This document shows positions 10,313-25,300 of a stretch of 64,000 bases of DNA, piece after piece (the first letter of the stretch is position 1; the number at the start of each line of letters is the position of its first letter). Source of the stretch: Tanypteryx hageni (taxonomy: Eukaryota > Arthropoda > Insecta > Odonata > Petaluridae); the NCBI GenBank assembly GCA_028673005.1, contig CM054116.1, positions 38,914,577-38,978,576 on the forward strand, written 5' to 3'. Under the pieces are notes generated by a model that saw nothing but the letters and a program-made list of their open reading frames with translations, had not been told where the DNA came from and searched no databases. The translations under genes and the position numbers were made by a program.

Positions 10313-13300
10313 GTGAGTAATCTTGGCATCGTGTGCGCCCTTTTCTCTCTCTCATCGTAACCGTTATTCGTGAAAGAACGTGTGAAACTGGTGAATAAAG
10401 TGCAAAAAAATGTAAAGTTCAAGAGACGACCTTCTGAAGGAGACCAGAAACTTCAAAATATTCGTTGCTCCAAGTAGGAGTCGGATGTCCCGGAAGATGC
10501 AATTTTCTTTGATTCTTTATTTAGACGGTACTCCACCTAATTGTAGTGGGAAAATAACTTCCGTTAACATTTTTCATTCCACAGGAATAATAGAGCGTAT
10601 GGCTGAAAATTTTCAAGAAACAGCACTTAAAAAAACTTCTCAGATATCTCCAATAGCCACAACAAGATAATAAAAAAATTCTTTTAGAATTACCGCTGAA
10701 GACGGCTGATTTGTAGCCGAAATGCGCATCTGGTTTTTTTAAACCTTGTGGCTATTGGAGATACCCGAGACAAGTATTTTGTGCTTTTTCTTGATCATTT
10801 GTTCTGTTAAAGATCGCGGTATCAGATGTTGCATGATCATTTTTGTTAACAGCTGACGAACTAGATTGAGTATAAGAAATATTGAATTCCTTTACCAGAC
10901 TCCGTTTTCGTATACGCAAAAAATCATTTCATTCCTATTAGAATGAAATAATTATAGGACTACGAGTGACTAGTCTCATAACCTTGAACGCTTGATCAAC
11001 GGAAGAATGAAATATTTTCGTACACGAAGAATTGAATGCTCTCTCCGCAAGGAAAACAAAATTACTGTATTGTTTACTTCTTTATTTAAGGAGTCATTTC
11101 CCAATTTATTGGATAACGTGAGGCGAAGAAAGCTATGGAAAGTTGTTCGTCGTCGTTACTATTGCATTATATTCGTTAATTTAAAAAAATATGAATTGGA
11201 AAGTCGTACAAAATGGATAGCGTTAACTTGCCCCGCGGATATTAAAACAAACGATAATGCCTTTATAATTGTAATTTCCCTTGAATCAAATTGCTATTCA
11301 CAATTATTTACCAATATCGTTCTTTACGCTTTTGGTTAACTCATTTTTTTTAATTCGGCCATTGCTTCTGAAACAGGTGCTTTTTTAATCTCCACTAAAT
11401 GCATGACTGTGGTAAGAATGATCGCCTTTCATACGCAAATAGTGTTTTCTTCTCTCGTTTCGGTTTTTTTCCGGTTATAAGTCCTTGCAACCAATTCTTC
11501 CCTCCCGCAAACCTCACTATTGAGTAAAAAAAACTCGCGCTTTCCGTTTCCCGGGTCGTTTTAGCGCCTTCCGCCACTCGACGTGCCCTCTTAATTACGA
11601 GACCCGTTACGTCACGTCACCCTCTAACCCAGCCCCGTAGCTGGGAGTCTGGACAGATATTGAGCTCGTGGCGTAACACGAGGTGTGAGTGAAAAAAAGA
11701 GGGTCAGACAAGATGTTGGGTAAAGAAAAAACCGACCTGCTCAAGGACTTACCGCGTCGAGAATCACGCGGCTGAGTAATTTCCGGAAATATTTGGAAGA
11801 GGGGGAGGGGGGCGCTTAATGTCTCGGTTGCTCCCCTCGCATGAGAAGGGAAATCTCTGTATTTCTATATTCGACGTCAATTTCACTCCGCCGATTTTTT
11901 TCATTTGATCTGTTCGATGAAAAAAATGAAAGGCTGTCCATCTCTCTTCCTCACAACACTTTCCTCGCCCTCGTCTTCGTCGGGTACCGGTTTTGATTTC
12001 TCGTCCTGTCGAAGCATAGGAAATGGGTGTTCATAGGAAAAACTAGGCGTGGTGGCGTTTTAAGGGGGGGGGTGAGTGGGGCGGAAGGGGAGAGGGAGAG
12101 TCGGTCACCTACTCGCGAATTTGGGGAGCCGAAAAAAGCTCTTTACTTAGCGGCTCTGCTGTCTCGGAGAAAGCTCTCCCCGCGTCCACTTTTCCTTTTC
12201 ATCGGTCGGGCGATGCTTCGTTTAGTGTGTTATAGTATGCGGACTTTCTCTCTCCTTGTTCCCAAATTCGGGAGATAATTGTAACCTGCCGAATCGGTTA
12301 CGTCACCGTCCACTTCCTTCTCCAGCCTCTCTGACGTACCCGGATAACCCGTAAATTTATGAATGCTTCCGGCGGGATTTGGTTGGCAAGGTAACCTTTC
12401 GTGCGTTTTAGATCTTGCTACCAGATTCGACGGCTTGGGTGGTGATGTAGAGCACGGCTCAGACTTGCTCAATATTTAAATTGGGCTAGTCTAAGAGAAG
12501 ATGTTTTTTACGTAAAGGCTAGTCGGTTTTCTTATGATGTAAGTAGGGCTGTTATTACGCGGCTCGTAGGACAGCGAGTTTGGGTGAAACACGGGCCAAA
12601 TTCTGTCTCCCTATAAAAAAGGAAGGCGACGCCGAGAATGCTGCGGGTATGCGATGTAGAAGTCCCCTTGATAATAACGGTTTAATTAAGAAAATGATGA
12701 TGTACCTAGATTGAGAAAATGAATGCTTGTGCACATATTCGTGTCTTCTAACGAGCGAACATCAAGGTCGTATATGGAAGAAGCACCATTATCAGTCAGG
12801 CCCGAAGAAAATTACCCGAGTGTTAGTGAAGCCAAGTAAACTAAACATGAACAAGCAATTAAATCACTGTATAATTTACCATTAAAATTTATGGCTCTGC
12901 AAAATTGTCGCAGTTTCTCTCTCATAAAAAGGGTTAGACAAACTAGATGCGTATTTAGGTTACAAATACGTTATTCAATTAGGTGAAGAAAGCACGACTC
13001 TCTTTTAATTCGGCGATCGTCCGGACCAGTTTTTCTCTTAAATCGGGTGTGATTCATGTCTCATTTTACTGTATCGCCCGAGACAAATTCGTACGAGAGT
13101 CATAGCGGGGCGGAATCGAAATCGAGAATTGAAGATGGGCGTAGATGAAAATTGTCGGCGTGCTTAAAATCGCGTTCCGCTCATTAAAGCGAGACACGCT
13201 TCCCTTTGTTTTCTTTAGGCATAATGTATGCGCGGTTGGAAGAACTCGGTGGATACACTTCATTAAGTCGCGTTAAACTCTTGAATGGTCCGATGAGTTG

Positions 13301-16300
13301 TGTGTGGCGACTGTTTTTTAACGGGCCAGCCATTTTTATTAGACGTGAACGGCAATTTTTTATTTACTTTGCTTGGATCGTGTCCCTGCTTGGTAGTAGG
13401 TTGTTTTTATTTTGAGATTTTTCTTGGGATGTTACCAAGGACTTGCTTTAAAAAATTCTTTTCTTCGCTTTCACCTATTGGAAAGGCTTTATCGATGGAA
13501 TCCCAGAAAAAGCGCGTACGTGTTGTCTCCGCTGTGTTTGGAATTATCGTATTTACCATCTTATTTGTCTCATTTTTTCCATCGAGTTTTTTTTCGGCAT
13601 TGCATCTCGCCCAATGTCTTAGAACCCACGGAGGTCATTAGCACTCGAAGATATATATTTATGTTGGTATAAGAGGAGTATCCGAATTTTTTAATCGTGC
13701 CATTTTAGAAGGCGAAAAACCTTCCATTCTATTTTTTAAGTTTGGAGAAAGTGTTTCTTTCATGAGACAAAATGCTGCTGCTTTTCATACGATTGTTGCC
13801 CGTAATTCATTACATCAGTAAATGTTTACCGCACGAGCGGCTAATTAACGTTCGGAACCCCTTCCGGACAACTTAATTTAGAATAACATGAAGTATACTT
13901 TCGTTGTATATGTTGTTTCCTTGTATATATCCTTTCAGCTCCAGATACCATTTTTACTTTCTTCATACGTAGTATAGGGGAAAGTATTGTTTTCATGAAA
14001 AAATCGATTTTGAGATTTCAACGGAAATAAACGTTTTGAGGTCCTCTGAACACGTTTTGACCATTTCTCTATGATGCCCGTGTCTCGGTGTGTAATAGGT
14101 ATTTGTGGGCGCTTTAACTCAAAAACTATTAACAGATCAACGCGACATTTTATATTTGACATTTTTATTAAATGGACAATAGGTGATTAGTTCTCGGTTA
14201 ATATCGGTCAGCCGAAAGTGGGTGTTGTTGTCACTTATACGCTACTTTCAAATATTTGCTTCAATACTTGATCAATGTAAAACATTAGAGGAATAAAAGT
14301 TGTAGGGAATTTAATTTTATACAACTTTTGTTTGAAGCATTTTCCCATATTGTTTAAGAGATATTTTTTAAATTATATTTTTAGCTGTCACCACACCACA
14401 TGGGGGCGACTTTTGTAAACACTTTAGTTTACGCTTAGTTACGTCTTAGTTACCTTATAGCAACGCTCTTTTTATTCTTAATTGTTGGAGCTTCGTGGAT
14501 ATATCCAATATCAGAAGTCTATAGTATAAGTTTATGTCTGTTCTTTGTAAGGTCTTTGAATTGTTCTCGCAGTTCCTTAAAATATTATCATCATTTAACT
14601 TATTTGGAATTTTTAGAAATATTACAGGTATGGAGAAAACCATGTGGTGGCCACATCAGATTTTTAAATTTACAGTTCTTGATTTGCTGAGTAACGAAAA
14701 ATGACGTCTCTTGACGAGTGCCTTTCATTTTATTTTTGTCTCGAGTGAAAAATTCCCTTTGCCCTGTTTGGTACTTGTGATGAAATTGAGGTAATTAATC
14801 GTGATAAATGACGAACTGAAATGCTTTGAACTTTTTCGAGTCCAAGACGTTTCTTGCGAAAGAAACCTGTTGCAACGCTGGCCACAAGCTAAGAAATCGT
14901 ATCCATTCATTCAAAGAGTGACGAAGGCATTATTAGATGGTATCGAAAACAATACCCAATACTCTCACGCGTTGCACTTCTCGGAGCTTTAACTATGCCA
15001 AGAGAAACAATAGGCTATTCGCGCAGTCGATTGATCGGTCGAAAGCAGTCAGTTGAAGCCCATGTTCCATTTTTCTACTATTCGATTATTAGCTTTCATT
15101 TGGTCTTGCTGCGAAACTACTATGACGTCATCGAAGCTAGATAGTGTGCACATAATTTTTATTCCTGGGAAAACCCCAGTTATACGCATGGCAATATTTT
15201 CATTTTTAACTTTTCTTTCCGGAAAAGAAAGCTTCGAATACCTTATGAATCATCATTGATTTTAAAGTTAGCTGAATAAGCCGTTACTTTGTGATAATCC
15301 ATAGGAACGATACTGTAGTTTCATAAATAAAATATATTATGTTTTTCTTGATTACCATAATTGAACTAAAGAATATTTATATTCTTAACCCTTTCAGACC
15401 TGAAAAAATTATTTTATATTTTTCCTATGATATTTTTTTTTTCGAAATGTCCAATATATTGGACATTGGGTCTCAATGGCAACCCTCTAAATTTTGTTTA
15501 AATTCCTATATTTTCATTTTGTCTTTATTTTCTAGCGCTAACAATATTTCTTTTTAGAAGGAAAAACTTTTACAATTCAGGGGCACATTGTCCAAGGCTG
15601 GCCCAAACATTTTCTGTCTTGTTTGAAAATAATTCAGACCCCTTCTATACAATTATTGATTGTTGAGTGAGGCCTGTCAACTTCTACGGGTTTGAACTTC
15701 GAGGAAAGATCATAAATTCAGGGTTATATTGTCCAGGGCTGGCCCTGAAATTTCTTTGGCTTGCTTGAAGAGAATTCAGTCTCCTTCTACAGAATTATTG
15801 ACTGTTGGATGAAGCCTGTCGACTTCTATGGGTTTGGACTTTGAGAAGAGGTCAAAAATTGTTTTTATTGTTTTTTTTTATTATTTGAAAACTATAGTTT
15901 AATTATCTTACAGGATTAAGAGACGAAAACAAAGTAATAATAGCGAAAATTACAACAGATGGAATACAAAGAATTAATTTATATGCAAGAAAAATAATTA
16001 GCTGTCTCAATGGCTTTATGAAAAAAATTCTACTTAGGTCCATGTACAAAGAAATATAAAGAGGGGTTTAGAGCGAAAAGGGGGGTTTAGATGAAAAATA
16101 TTTTCAATCGTATTGTGAGACAAATGTGCTTGCAGGGATCTTATTGTACGGAACAAAATCGTGGTAACACTGAAGAAAAACCAACGAAAGATTTAATTAT
16201 TTTGCTAACTAAAAATATGAGAACAAAAAATTAATTTGTTTCATTTGGTTGGGATCGGTAGTTTGAACTCCCAAGATCTCTTGCCCGTATGTACGGCTTT

Positions 16301-19300
16301 ATATTTATGTACAGAATGTACTGTAAAGCCTCGTACCTCTTGCATAACTTGTGTTATATAGTTCGAGAAAAGGTGCCCTAGAGACCTGACGTCCACTATA
16401 TTGAATAAGTTAGTTTAATTAATATAATAATCACATTTAATGCTGAAAATTGTTGTGAATTTGACAATGTCATTAGTAAACTCACCACTATTGAATTTTA
16501 TTTGAAAACCCTACATTTAAAAAAATATTAACATAAATAAATAATTGAAAACAGCTTATCTGAGGATTCGCCAGAACACGCTGCCATGCCTGCTGCTGAG
16601 AGGCACACTGAGAAAATAAGCCTCCACACGGCAATAAAAATCACATAAAACTTACAAAGTAACATCAAGCCTTACACTTTTATTTTTGTATTATATATAT
16701 TATGTATATATTATATATATAATATATATATAATATATATATTATTATTATGTATTACTTTTATTTTTTGTATTACAATTTCTTCTAGGTGGATAGAAAC
16801 ACACTATAATCGAGGGATAACATTGTGTCCAATATTTTGGACACCGGGTTTGAAAGGGTTAAGTTAATGAGTTTCAAGGATACCACCCTGGAATATATTC
16901 AACGGCGTGTGCTAAATCATTTGACAACACGTTCTTTTATCTGTTAGTTATGCCTGAAGGTTATCATAACAGTTTCCAATAAAACGACAGTTGTGATGCC
17001 AACTCGAGCTAAATTACCTCATCAAAACTGGAAAAAATGACCAGATCTCAAATTCGGTGACAAAAAGCCCGCTCGCTCACGATGGCATTTCGAAAGTTAT
17101 CATTATTTACACCCATTTAAGTATTCGTTATGACGACATTAAACTAGTTCTGATTTTTCTATCTTTTAAGGTTTTCTTATTTAAATTGCAAAAATATATA
17201 ATTTTATAGCCTGATACATTGTGTTAGATAATAAATAATATCTTTGCTTTCTTTCTGTCGTGTTCAAAACTTATATGCCGGGATCATCATCTTCAAAACA
17301 TTTTAATGTTGAATTTTCTCAATAAACGCGGTCTTTTTATTGGAATTTTTTAAAGACCTTGTCATTCAATGAATCGTTCAGCCTCATTGAGAGGAAAACG
17401 GTAAAAAATGTTACTGCATGCTACACGTGTATTTGTTGGTATTAGGTTTTCGAACGAAGACTTCGTTTATTTGTGTATATATGTACGTACTATAAACCCA
17501 ATTTAAAGCTGCGCTCAGTATTTTCTATGAGAAATGTGAACGTGTTTTATATTTTAAACCGTCGTTAAGAATTTTCAATCTCACACAGCTTTGACTTCAG
17601 CGTGGATTGGTAATATCATCAGAAATATCGCGGGATCGATTTAGGGAAAGCAGGCGCGTAGCGTAACTCGCGTCCCGATAGCCTGTAACGCTTAGGCGCG
17701 AGCGTACATCACATCCTATTTTCATAATTTCACACCGAACCTTGAACGACTCCATCCGGTTTCTTCCGCGAACGAGAAAACAGACGAGGGCGACGTAGAA
17801 AAATCTCCGGATTCTTGCGTTTCAAACGGGCGCGGTAGCATTTTCCAATCACGCCCCGCCGCATTCGTTCTAAACGATAATAAAATGCGGACGTGTAAGC
17901 TCGCGGAAGCCCACCCCCGCACCAGTCTCCCATTCGATCGGAGGAGCATCGTCGTGTGCTCGGAAGATTCTCCGCACGCCTCCCGCTCCCCACATTCCTC
18001 CCGACGCACTCCCGCACGCATTGCCATGCAGTTCCACTCCTCCCGCTCCTCTTGGCCAACTCCGTCCCCTCACGCCACTTCCTTCCTCCTTGCAACGCAC
18101 GTCTCCCCGTGAGCCCATTCCGTCCCAGCCATTCTCTCCCGGCTCTTTATGGCTGGCTCCGCGCACGTTTGCTTCCGAGTTCCTTTACTCCTGCCCTTTC
18201 CCCTTCGGGATATATTTGATAACTAGAGTAATGTCGGCGGATGGAAAGGTAGAGGTCGTTCCCTGAGTTTTTTTCCTCGCGACGAATCTGTTTTCGTCCA
18301 CGGTCGGTATTTATTTATTTATTTTTCGTTTTCGAGCGCGGTTAATGGCGGGTGTAATTTTCGCGCGAGAGATGAGATGGCGCGGAGGAGGCGTGGTCGT
18401 GTTTTTGTGGCTTCGATGCGCAAGGGAGATTTGTCATCCGTGAGTGCACTCGCGAGTTTGTTTAGAAATCTCGGGAATGCGAAGGATTGTTGTTGGGAAC
18501 CCTTGGTAAAAACAGATGGTAAATTATTCATCTTCTCCTGGCGCCGGTGCTCTAATCTTGACCATCGCGTCGCGTTTTTTGTCCCGAGATTACTTCCTGC
18601 TGAATCTTTCAGTCTTACGTCGTCGGCTTTCAGTTTCAATCTGCGCCTTCTGGAAACTCGTCTGGTTTCGACGAGTGAAAATGAAAATTTCAGGCGTATT
18701 GCGAAGATTTCACCGCTGTGGTAGAATTAACGGTATTTTGCCGAACTTCTATAATTAGAGCTGTAGGAGAAAACAATCGGTCGGTTTCTAGAAAAATCCA
18801 TTTTTATAAGATTTATAATCACATAAAATGCTAACAAGAAGAAATCTCTTCTCCGAGAAATCGATAGTTCGCATTTGAGTAGCTCGAGGTATATAGATTC
18901 TTCTTATTGCGCATGCGCGATCCTGTGGAAAATGTGACGATAGAGTTATAAATATTTATAGTCGAACAACGCCGTTGTTATTCGCAATTAATATAGATAG
19001 AGGCGTTCACAATCGCTACATGCAGTTCATTGACCTTTCAGCGGGCCCAATCCAATTTGAGGTGCATGGAGACGGTTGAGTGGTTACTCGAAGAAACCGT
19101 TGTGGTTCGATATGATATGACGTTCGTAGATCGGTTTACGACCTACGTGAATGTAAGGGATCTTTATGTAACACTTTTTTCTAAACATTTTAATTATCTG
19201 TATTTGATGGGACTCGCATAATCTTTCTTCCCATATTTCGAGCGTATACATTTATAATATTTCATTCGACTTAAGAAGTGAAACCAATTTTGCGAAATCA

Positions 19301-22300
19301 TGAGATTGAAGCTCACCTACTAGGGAAAGACAACACTACATGATAATTTTGAAGTTAGTTAAGCAACACAGGGATATACACGGGTTTACAGCAGTGCTTT
19401 TCGTCAAATTCACCGTAGTCTTATACTAATGTATTTGCTTTGAAATCAGAAAATTATATTTCCTTATATTGTGGTAGCCCTGCTTTTTTAAACCGTTATA
19501 AACATGTTCATATCGTTTTGCCATTCTATACTGGCCCTACACAGGAAATGTACAGATCATATATCCAAAATCTAATTGACACCCGTTCAGCCAATTCCTT
19601 CCAAATCCCTAATTGCTGAAAGAGTTTAATTTGTAATTGTGGCACCCCTGTTTGGCTGATTCGGTTTAAATATGCTATTACGGTTTTATATAAATGTATA
19701 CATTTTAAATATTAAATTTGGTTAAACTTGATGAACACAGTTCAACACAAATATGTGTAAAGTTAATGTTTTTTTTCTTGTATTGTGGCAGCCCTGCTTT
19801 CTATATCTTTACTGTTCATCTTGATTTTTTTTTATCTTGCACACTTTATTCTTACGAAACTTCGTTGAAATCTGTTCAACCAATTCTTTCTAAATTCATA
19901 ATTACCGAAAAGTTCAACTTTGCAATTGTGGCACCCCTGCTTAGTGGATCCGGTTCAAATATGTCATATTGGTCATTAATTTAGGTGAGTATTCCATGTA
20001 CCAAATTAGGTTGAAATCGGTTCTGCCAATTCTTTCTTGATATATGCGTACGGATGGACACCACGAAGAAAATAGTTCTTTTTAGCAATAACGAAAAGCA
20101 CTAAAAAGAAGAAGAATTTAAGGCAGCCAAATGCGCGCGATTGCATTTAAGGAAGTTAAAAATCGATTCGTAAAAATGTTCACGCAGGAGATTGACACAA
20201 ATTACGACAATCCTGCTTATGTGCAGCACACAAAAATTATTTGCTGTGCAATGAATTTTTCATTTTTTGTTTAACTGAAACATTATAGATCGTAATCACG
20301 CTAAAGAGATGTATGAAGATTTTCTCTTCGCGAAAATATCTTACTTCAAGTTGTCTTTGGTTAATCGGGAGTATTAAGACAATTCTCACTTGACATCCCA
20401 TAAATGGTATTGAATCCAGGGAATACTCGACTGTCGGATCCGAAATGGGCTAAAATAAAAAGTGTTTAATAACCAGGCACATCATTTCTCGATAAATTAT
20501 AGGTCATGCCTGCCATGGTTCTATTTACTTAAGAAAAACGCCTTTTAAATTTAAAAACGCTTATCCTTCAAAAAATATTTTCATCGCTCTTGAGTGTAAT
20601 TAACCTCTGGAAAGCATCGTATTGTCGAAGAATCTCACTCGCCACCTGTTCATCAGCTTTCACGTCCGATCCTTACCGCCCGATGTTACTCACACCTCGG
20701 ACATGAGATTTCTTTCTTCTCCCCTCCTCGCGTATTTCTATCCATATTCTCAATCTCGATCCCCTCATTCCCTTTCTCTCCATACTAAATTCTACTACGC
20801 ACCTCAAGGCACCTTCCTCGGTCCACTCCACTTCCTTCCCGCAAACTTGGGTCCGAGATGAGGTCGCTTGGCTCCGTTTGTATGGAATTGCTCTAAGAAA
20901 GTGAAAAGAAGAAAGCGGTGAAAGTAACCGCAACCTTCCCTGTCCCTACTTCCTTCGCCCGCCCGCCCGCCCGTTCGTTCGGAGACGATTCGTCCGCGCT
21001 TCGCAAACGGCCTTGGGCACACCCTGCTACGAGGTCTTTTGAAGGCCCGCCGTTTTGCAGAAGATATGCGGGGAGTGTTGCGGGTTGCGAGACAGGGAAG
21101 AGACAGACGAAGGAGACTTGCCCTCGGAGTAGAGTGGCACGTCTCTCGGGAGTTTCACAATTTTTGGGGTGTTTTTTAGTAGACCGAGCTTCTGTCCAAA
21201 CGAAAAGAGTGTTAACTTTCTCGACACCATCGGACGATGTTATTCAGTCGTCGGATTCCGATGTTTTTTTCGAGCGTCGGAAATTTTCTTTTAAATTTGT
21301 ATTTGCCGATACGATCGACGCTTTTAGCTCGTCAAATAGAGATCTGTGCTCGTTGGCGCGGTTTTGGGCGAGGACATTTTTGTTTCCTTTTTCTTTTCAT
21401 GTCGTGAGTGTGGTTGTTGATTTGTGAATTACACTTCTAACTCGGAACGAAGTGAGATGAAAACGTGCCGTTCAAAACTGCCCAACGATTGCATTTCAAA
21501 GACGTTAATAAACTAAACTCAGTGCCGCTCCATTTTGTCCTCGTTTTAATTCATTATAGGATAGACGCACGATGGACGACGATTTGAGAATTTGCTGTGT
21601 CGCTAACTTTTCCGCTTAGTAATGATAGTTTTGCCTTGGTGGAAATTATGGGCATCGCATTACGTACGTCTCGCTGAATAAATTTTATTGTTCCATACTT
21701 AAATTTATAAAGGGTTTGAATCAGAGCCGGCTTGAAGTCGGTGCCAACGGTGCGACTGCACCGGGCCCCGCGCTCTCTAAAAAATATTTTTGTACTTTTA
21801 AAGTATAACCATTTTAAAAAATTAGAAAATATATCTAACACTCTCATAGTGAGGGAGTGGCTGCTTTATTTATTAAAATACTTGTAGAAATTTTTGACGC
21901 GGACCCCGCGCGCACACTTAGCACCGGACCGCGATTTTCCTAGCCGATTCTGGTTGATCAAAGTACGCGTAATTTTTAGAGTTCTAACAAAAGATTGCAT
22001 CATTTAAAACATTGGTGAAAATTTGGTGTTTAGCCATTATTTCACAACCTTTAGGAACGGCATTATAAACGTTGATGTAAAAAGGAATAGAATGTTACTG
22101 AAAGAAAATGTCACCACTATGAATACGGTTTACGTCTCTGTGGTCCCGCTCAATCTTCAGCAGCAACCAAAGAGAACAAGCTTTCGTGTCCAGGTGTCGC
22201 CGAGAGATTAAATAGAACATCGTTGTTTCCCGCATATAGATAGGAAGTTCAAGAAAGAATAATTTATTTCTAAACTCAATTTAAATTAATGAATTCATGT

Positions 22301-25300
22301 AAACATCTGCACCGTTTTATTTACGTTGTGATTTGTTATAAAATTTTGTCGTTAGAAAACAAAACGCAGTCTATTCTCAGCGGTAGCTGATATACAATGT
22401 TAACATTAAGAGTTTGGAACCTTTCGGCTTCCATCCTTGCGCTCGTAATCAATCAATCTTCTCTCTGCTGTTTTAGGAATTGCGGGCCTCTTCACGGTGT
22501 TCTCCAGCTTTGTGTTCAGCTCCAGCGTCATCAATTTCCTTCGGAGTGATATCTCGGATCTCAAGTAAGTACCTGCCGCCTTTCTTCCACCTCTTAATCT
22601 TTTTCTCCTCGTCCGTATTAGCATTTTTTTCGGTAGATTGTTATCACTCACCCCTCGGAGGCCATTTCTCAAATTAGTTTACGTCAACGTATCGGACGGT
22701 GTTATTTTTTTACACGAATCAATCAAGCGCTTCAAATGTGGAAACGCGTGGGCACGCGTTTATCGTGGAGCTAGGATTTGATCAGAAAAAATATACCCAA
22801 GGAAGTGTTTTTTTTTAAATAAATCTACCGCTGCCGGATTTATCCTGCTCTCTCTTTGGTATATATTTAAAAATTTTGTTTAAAAAATAAAAATTTGGTA
22901 TTCTTATTCTATTATGCCTTTTCATGTTTTTTTACTCTGTTCGCAAATTTAAGAATTTCTCCAAAAGAACGCTTAGCCATTCCAGGATATTCGCTGCAAT
23001 GATCGTTGTTGATTCCTTCTATTGTCTGTTCTTTATAAGTCAAACAAGGTCCATCATCGTCAGTACTTTTTCTATTATTTATTCCGTATGAGATCTCTCC
23101 AGCTCCTTCATTTATATCGATTAAAATCGTGACACTCGATATCGGTAATTTGTCACGATTACGTTCTTGTCCGTCGACTAGTCCAAGGCAACTCTGAGCC
23201 TAAATCAATAATGATGGGCGAGAGTTTATGCTTTAATCTTTAGCGCATTCTATTTCTAACCGCCCTATAAAATAACGCCGTCCTTTCGTTTTATGCTCAT
23301 TTTCCTAACTCACAATCGCGGACAAATTTCTAGGCTTTTGCAAGTCAAATTTGCACGATGTGATTATATTTTAAAGAGACATGCTCCGCAACAAAATAAA
23401 ACTATGCATTTGACTGTATTTTTGTTGATACTTAAAAAGTCTCATTTGCTCTTCTATTCGAGTATTACACAAAACTTCGACGAATTAAACGCCCTTATTC
23501 CATTATACGATGGAATTTGTTACTTGTTCCGACACGGTATACCACCCTAACAGTGGCAGAAAATCTTGAATCTCCTATCTCTTCATCCGATAGTCTTTCT
23601 TTTCCTTCCGTTCCCTAGTTTCTCCGAAATCCGCAAAAAGTTGAAGAAAAACCCTTATCCTCGTCATACTCGCCATTGTTCCTCCACCTTCTCCGACTTT
23701 TCTCGTTGCCGTCCGTGGCGACTAATACCGTACGTGCCGTTTCCAGTTCTTTCGAAATGAACAAAAGACGGGGAAAAATGTTAAAAAGAGTCGCCTAGAT
23801 CAAACTCAAAAATACAAAAATTCCGAAAAAGGGACTGTCAGCTGTTTTGTGGATTCTTTTGTTTGGAAGGATGAATTAGGGTCACGGCTGTGTTCCACTT
23901 CCAGATTTTAAAAAATAAACGTCAAAAGAAAGAAGCGGACACTGGCATGGAACGTTTTTTTCTGGCACGTTTTGCGCTTGGGCATTACCGTATGCACTTT
24001 CCGTTTTTCGCTCCACCTTCCGCCGTTTACAATCATTGCGGTTATCTTTCGTAATTAAACGATTATCGCGACCTGATCCATTTCGCTCTCGGCGTAGACT
24101 CGATTGGTCATATGATGTCGCGTTAGAACATTATTGATATTGGCCCTCATCATTCATTTAGGGAGATCGAGTTAAGCTAAAGACGCATGTGTGCGTAAAT
24201 GGCTGTGTGATCGAGGCCAATTTTTAGCCTACGCGTGCGAACAACGCCAAGAAGAGCACTCTGCTTAACGGTCCGTACATTCCGCCTTTATTTATTCATT
24301 TTATGAAACCCAAAGATGATTATGAGAGTTATTATTTTTACTTTCCTTTGCCGACATAACTGAGCTTGATTAAAATAAGCTCGCTCGGTTTTGTGGAACC
24401 AACTTTGAAATTTCATTTTCCAGAACAAAATTATTTTATGTTGCTTGAATTCGAGGTGAATTTATTTAATAACGTTTTTATGCACTTTCATACCTTTCCT
24501 TCGCGTGGCAGTTGCTATCTCTGCATCGATTACTCTGTTTTAGAAATTTATTGCGATTAATTATTAATTAAATGCTCGGACTTGTCCTCTTTCTAATGAC
24601 CTATCACGTCCAGAAATAAAACGTTTTTGGTACACAATAAATCTTTGACAATATATGACATGTACATCTAGAGACGGAATAGGAAAATAATATTCCATGG
24701 ATGAAATGGCAATAAATCATACTTAGTGTCTATTTTGTCACTTGACCTTAATGTCCATTGATGATGGACCAAGGTTTCGACCTCTACGACTCTCTTGGCA
24801 TTGTAACTGGTTCTGAATTAGTGGATTCACATTCCCTAAGCCATAAACTTAGGAATTTATATCACGATTTGTATTTTTACTCTCTCCATATACGAAGTAT
24901 AAAGACAGTTTGTTTTTATGAAATAAATTCGAGATTTCAACGTTTTAAGGTCCCCTGAACACGTTTTGATTATTTTCTTGGTGATATCTGTGGGTGTGTC
25001 TGTGGCTGGGATTTTGTGGGTGCTCTAACTCATAACCTATTAATCAAATCAACACAAAATTTTATATTTGACAGTTTTGTTCAAGGAAAAAGAACTGATT
25101 AGTTTTTGGTAAAAATCGATCAAATGGAAGTGGGTGTTTACTCTTGTCACATCCGTTTTTTTTAACATTTGCTTTAATATTTTATAAATGTAAAAAAAGT
25201 ACTGGAATAAAAGTTGTAGAAAATTTAATTTTCTACAACCTTTGTTTGAAACATTTTCCCATATAATGCATTGTTGAAGAGAGATTTTTAAAACAAAATG

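Noticed and set aside
17722..18266. Several overlapping open frames on both strands
   Set aside because: Overlap on both strands is explained by high GC and few stop codons in the CpG-rich block; no protein similarity is apparent.
20918..21427. 169-residue plus-strand open frame
   Set aside because: Compositional artefact of a CpG-rich region; no conserved motif, and the HMGCR exons join without it.
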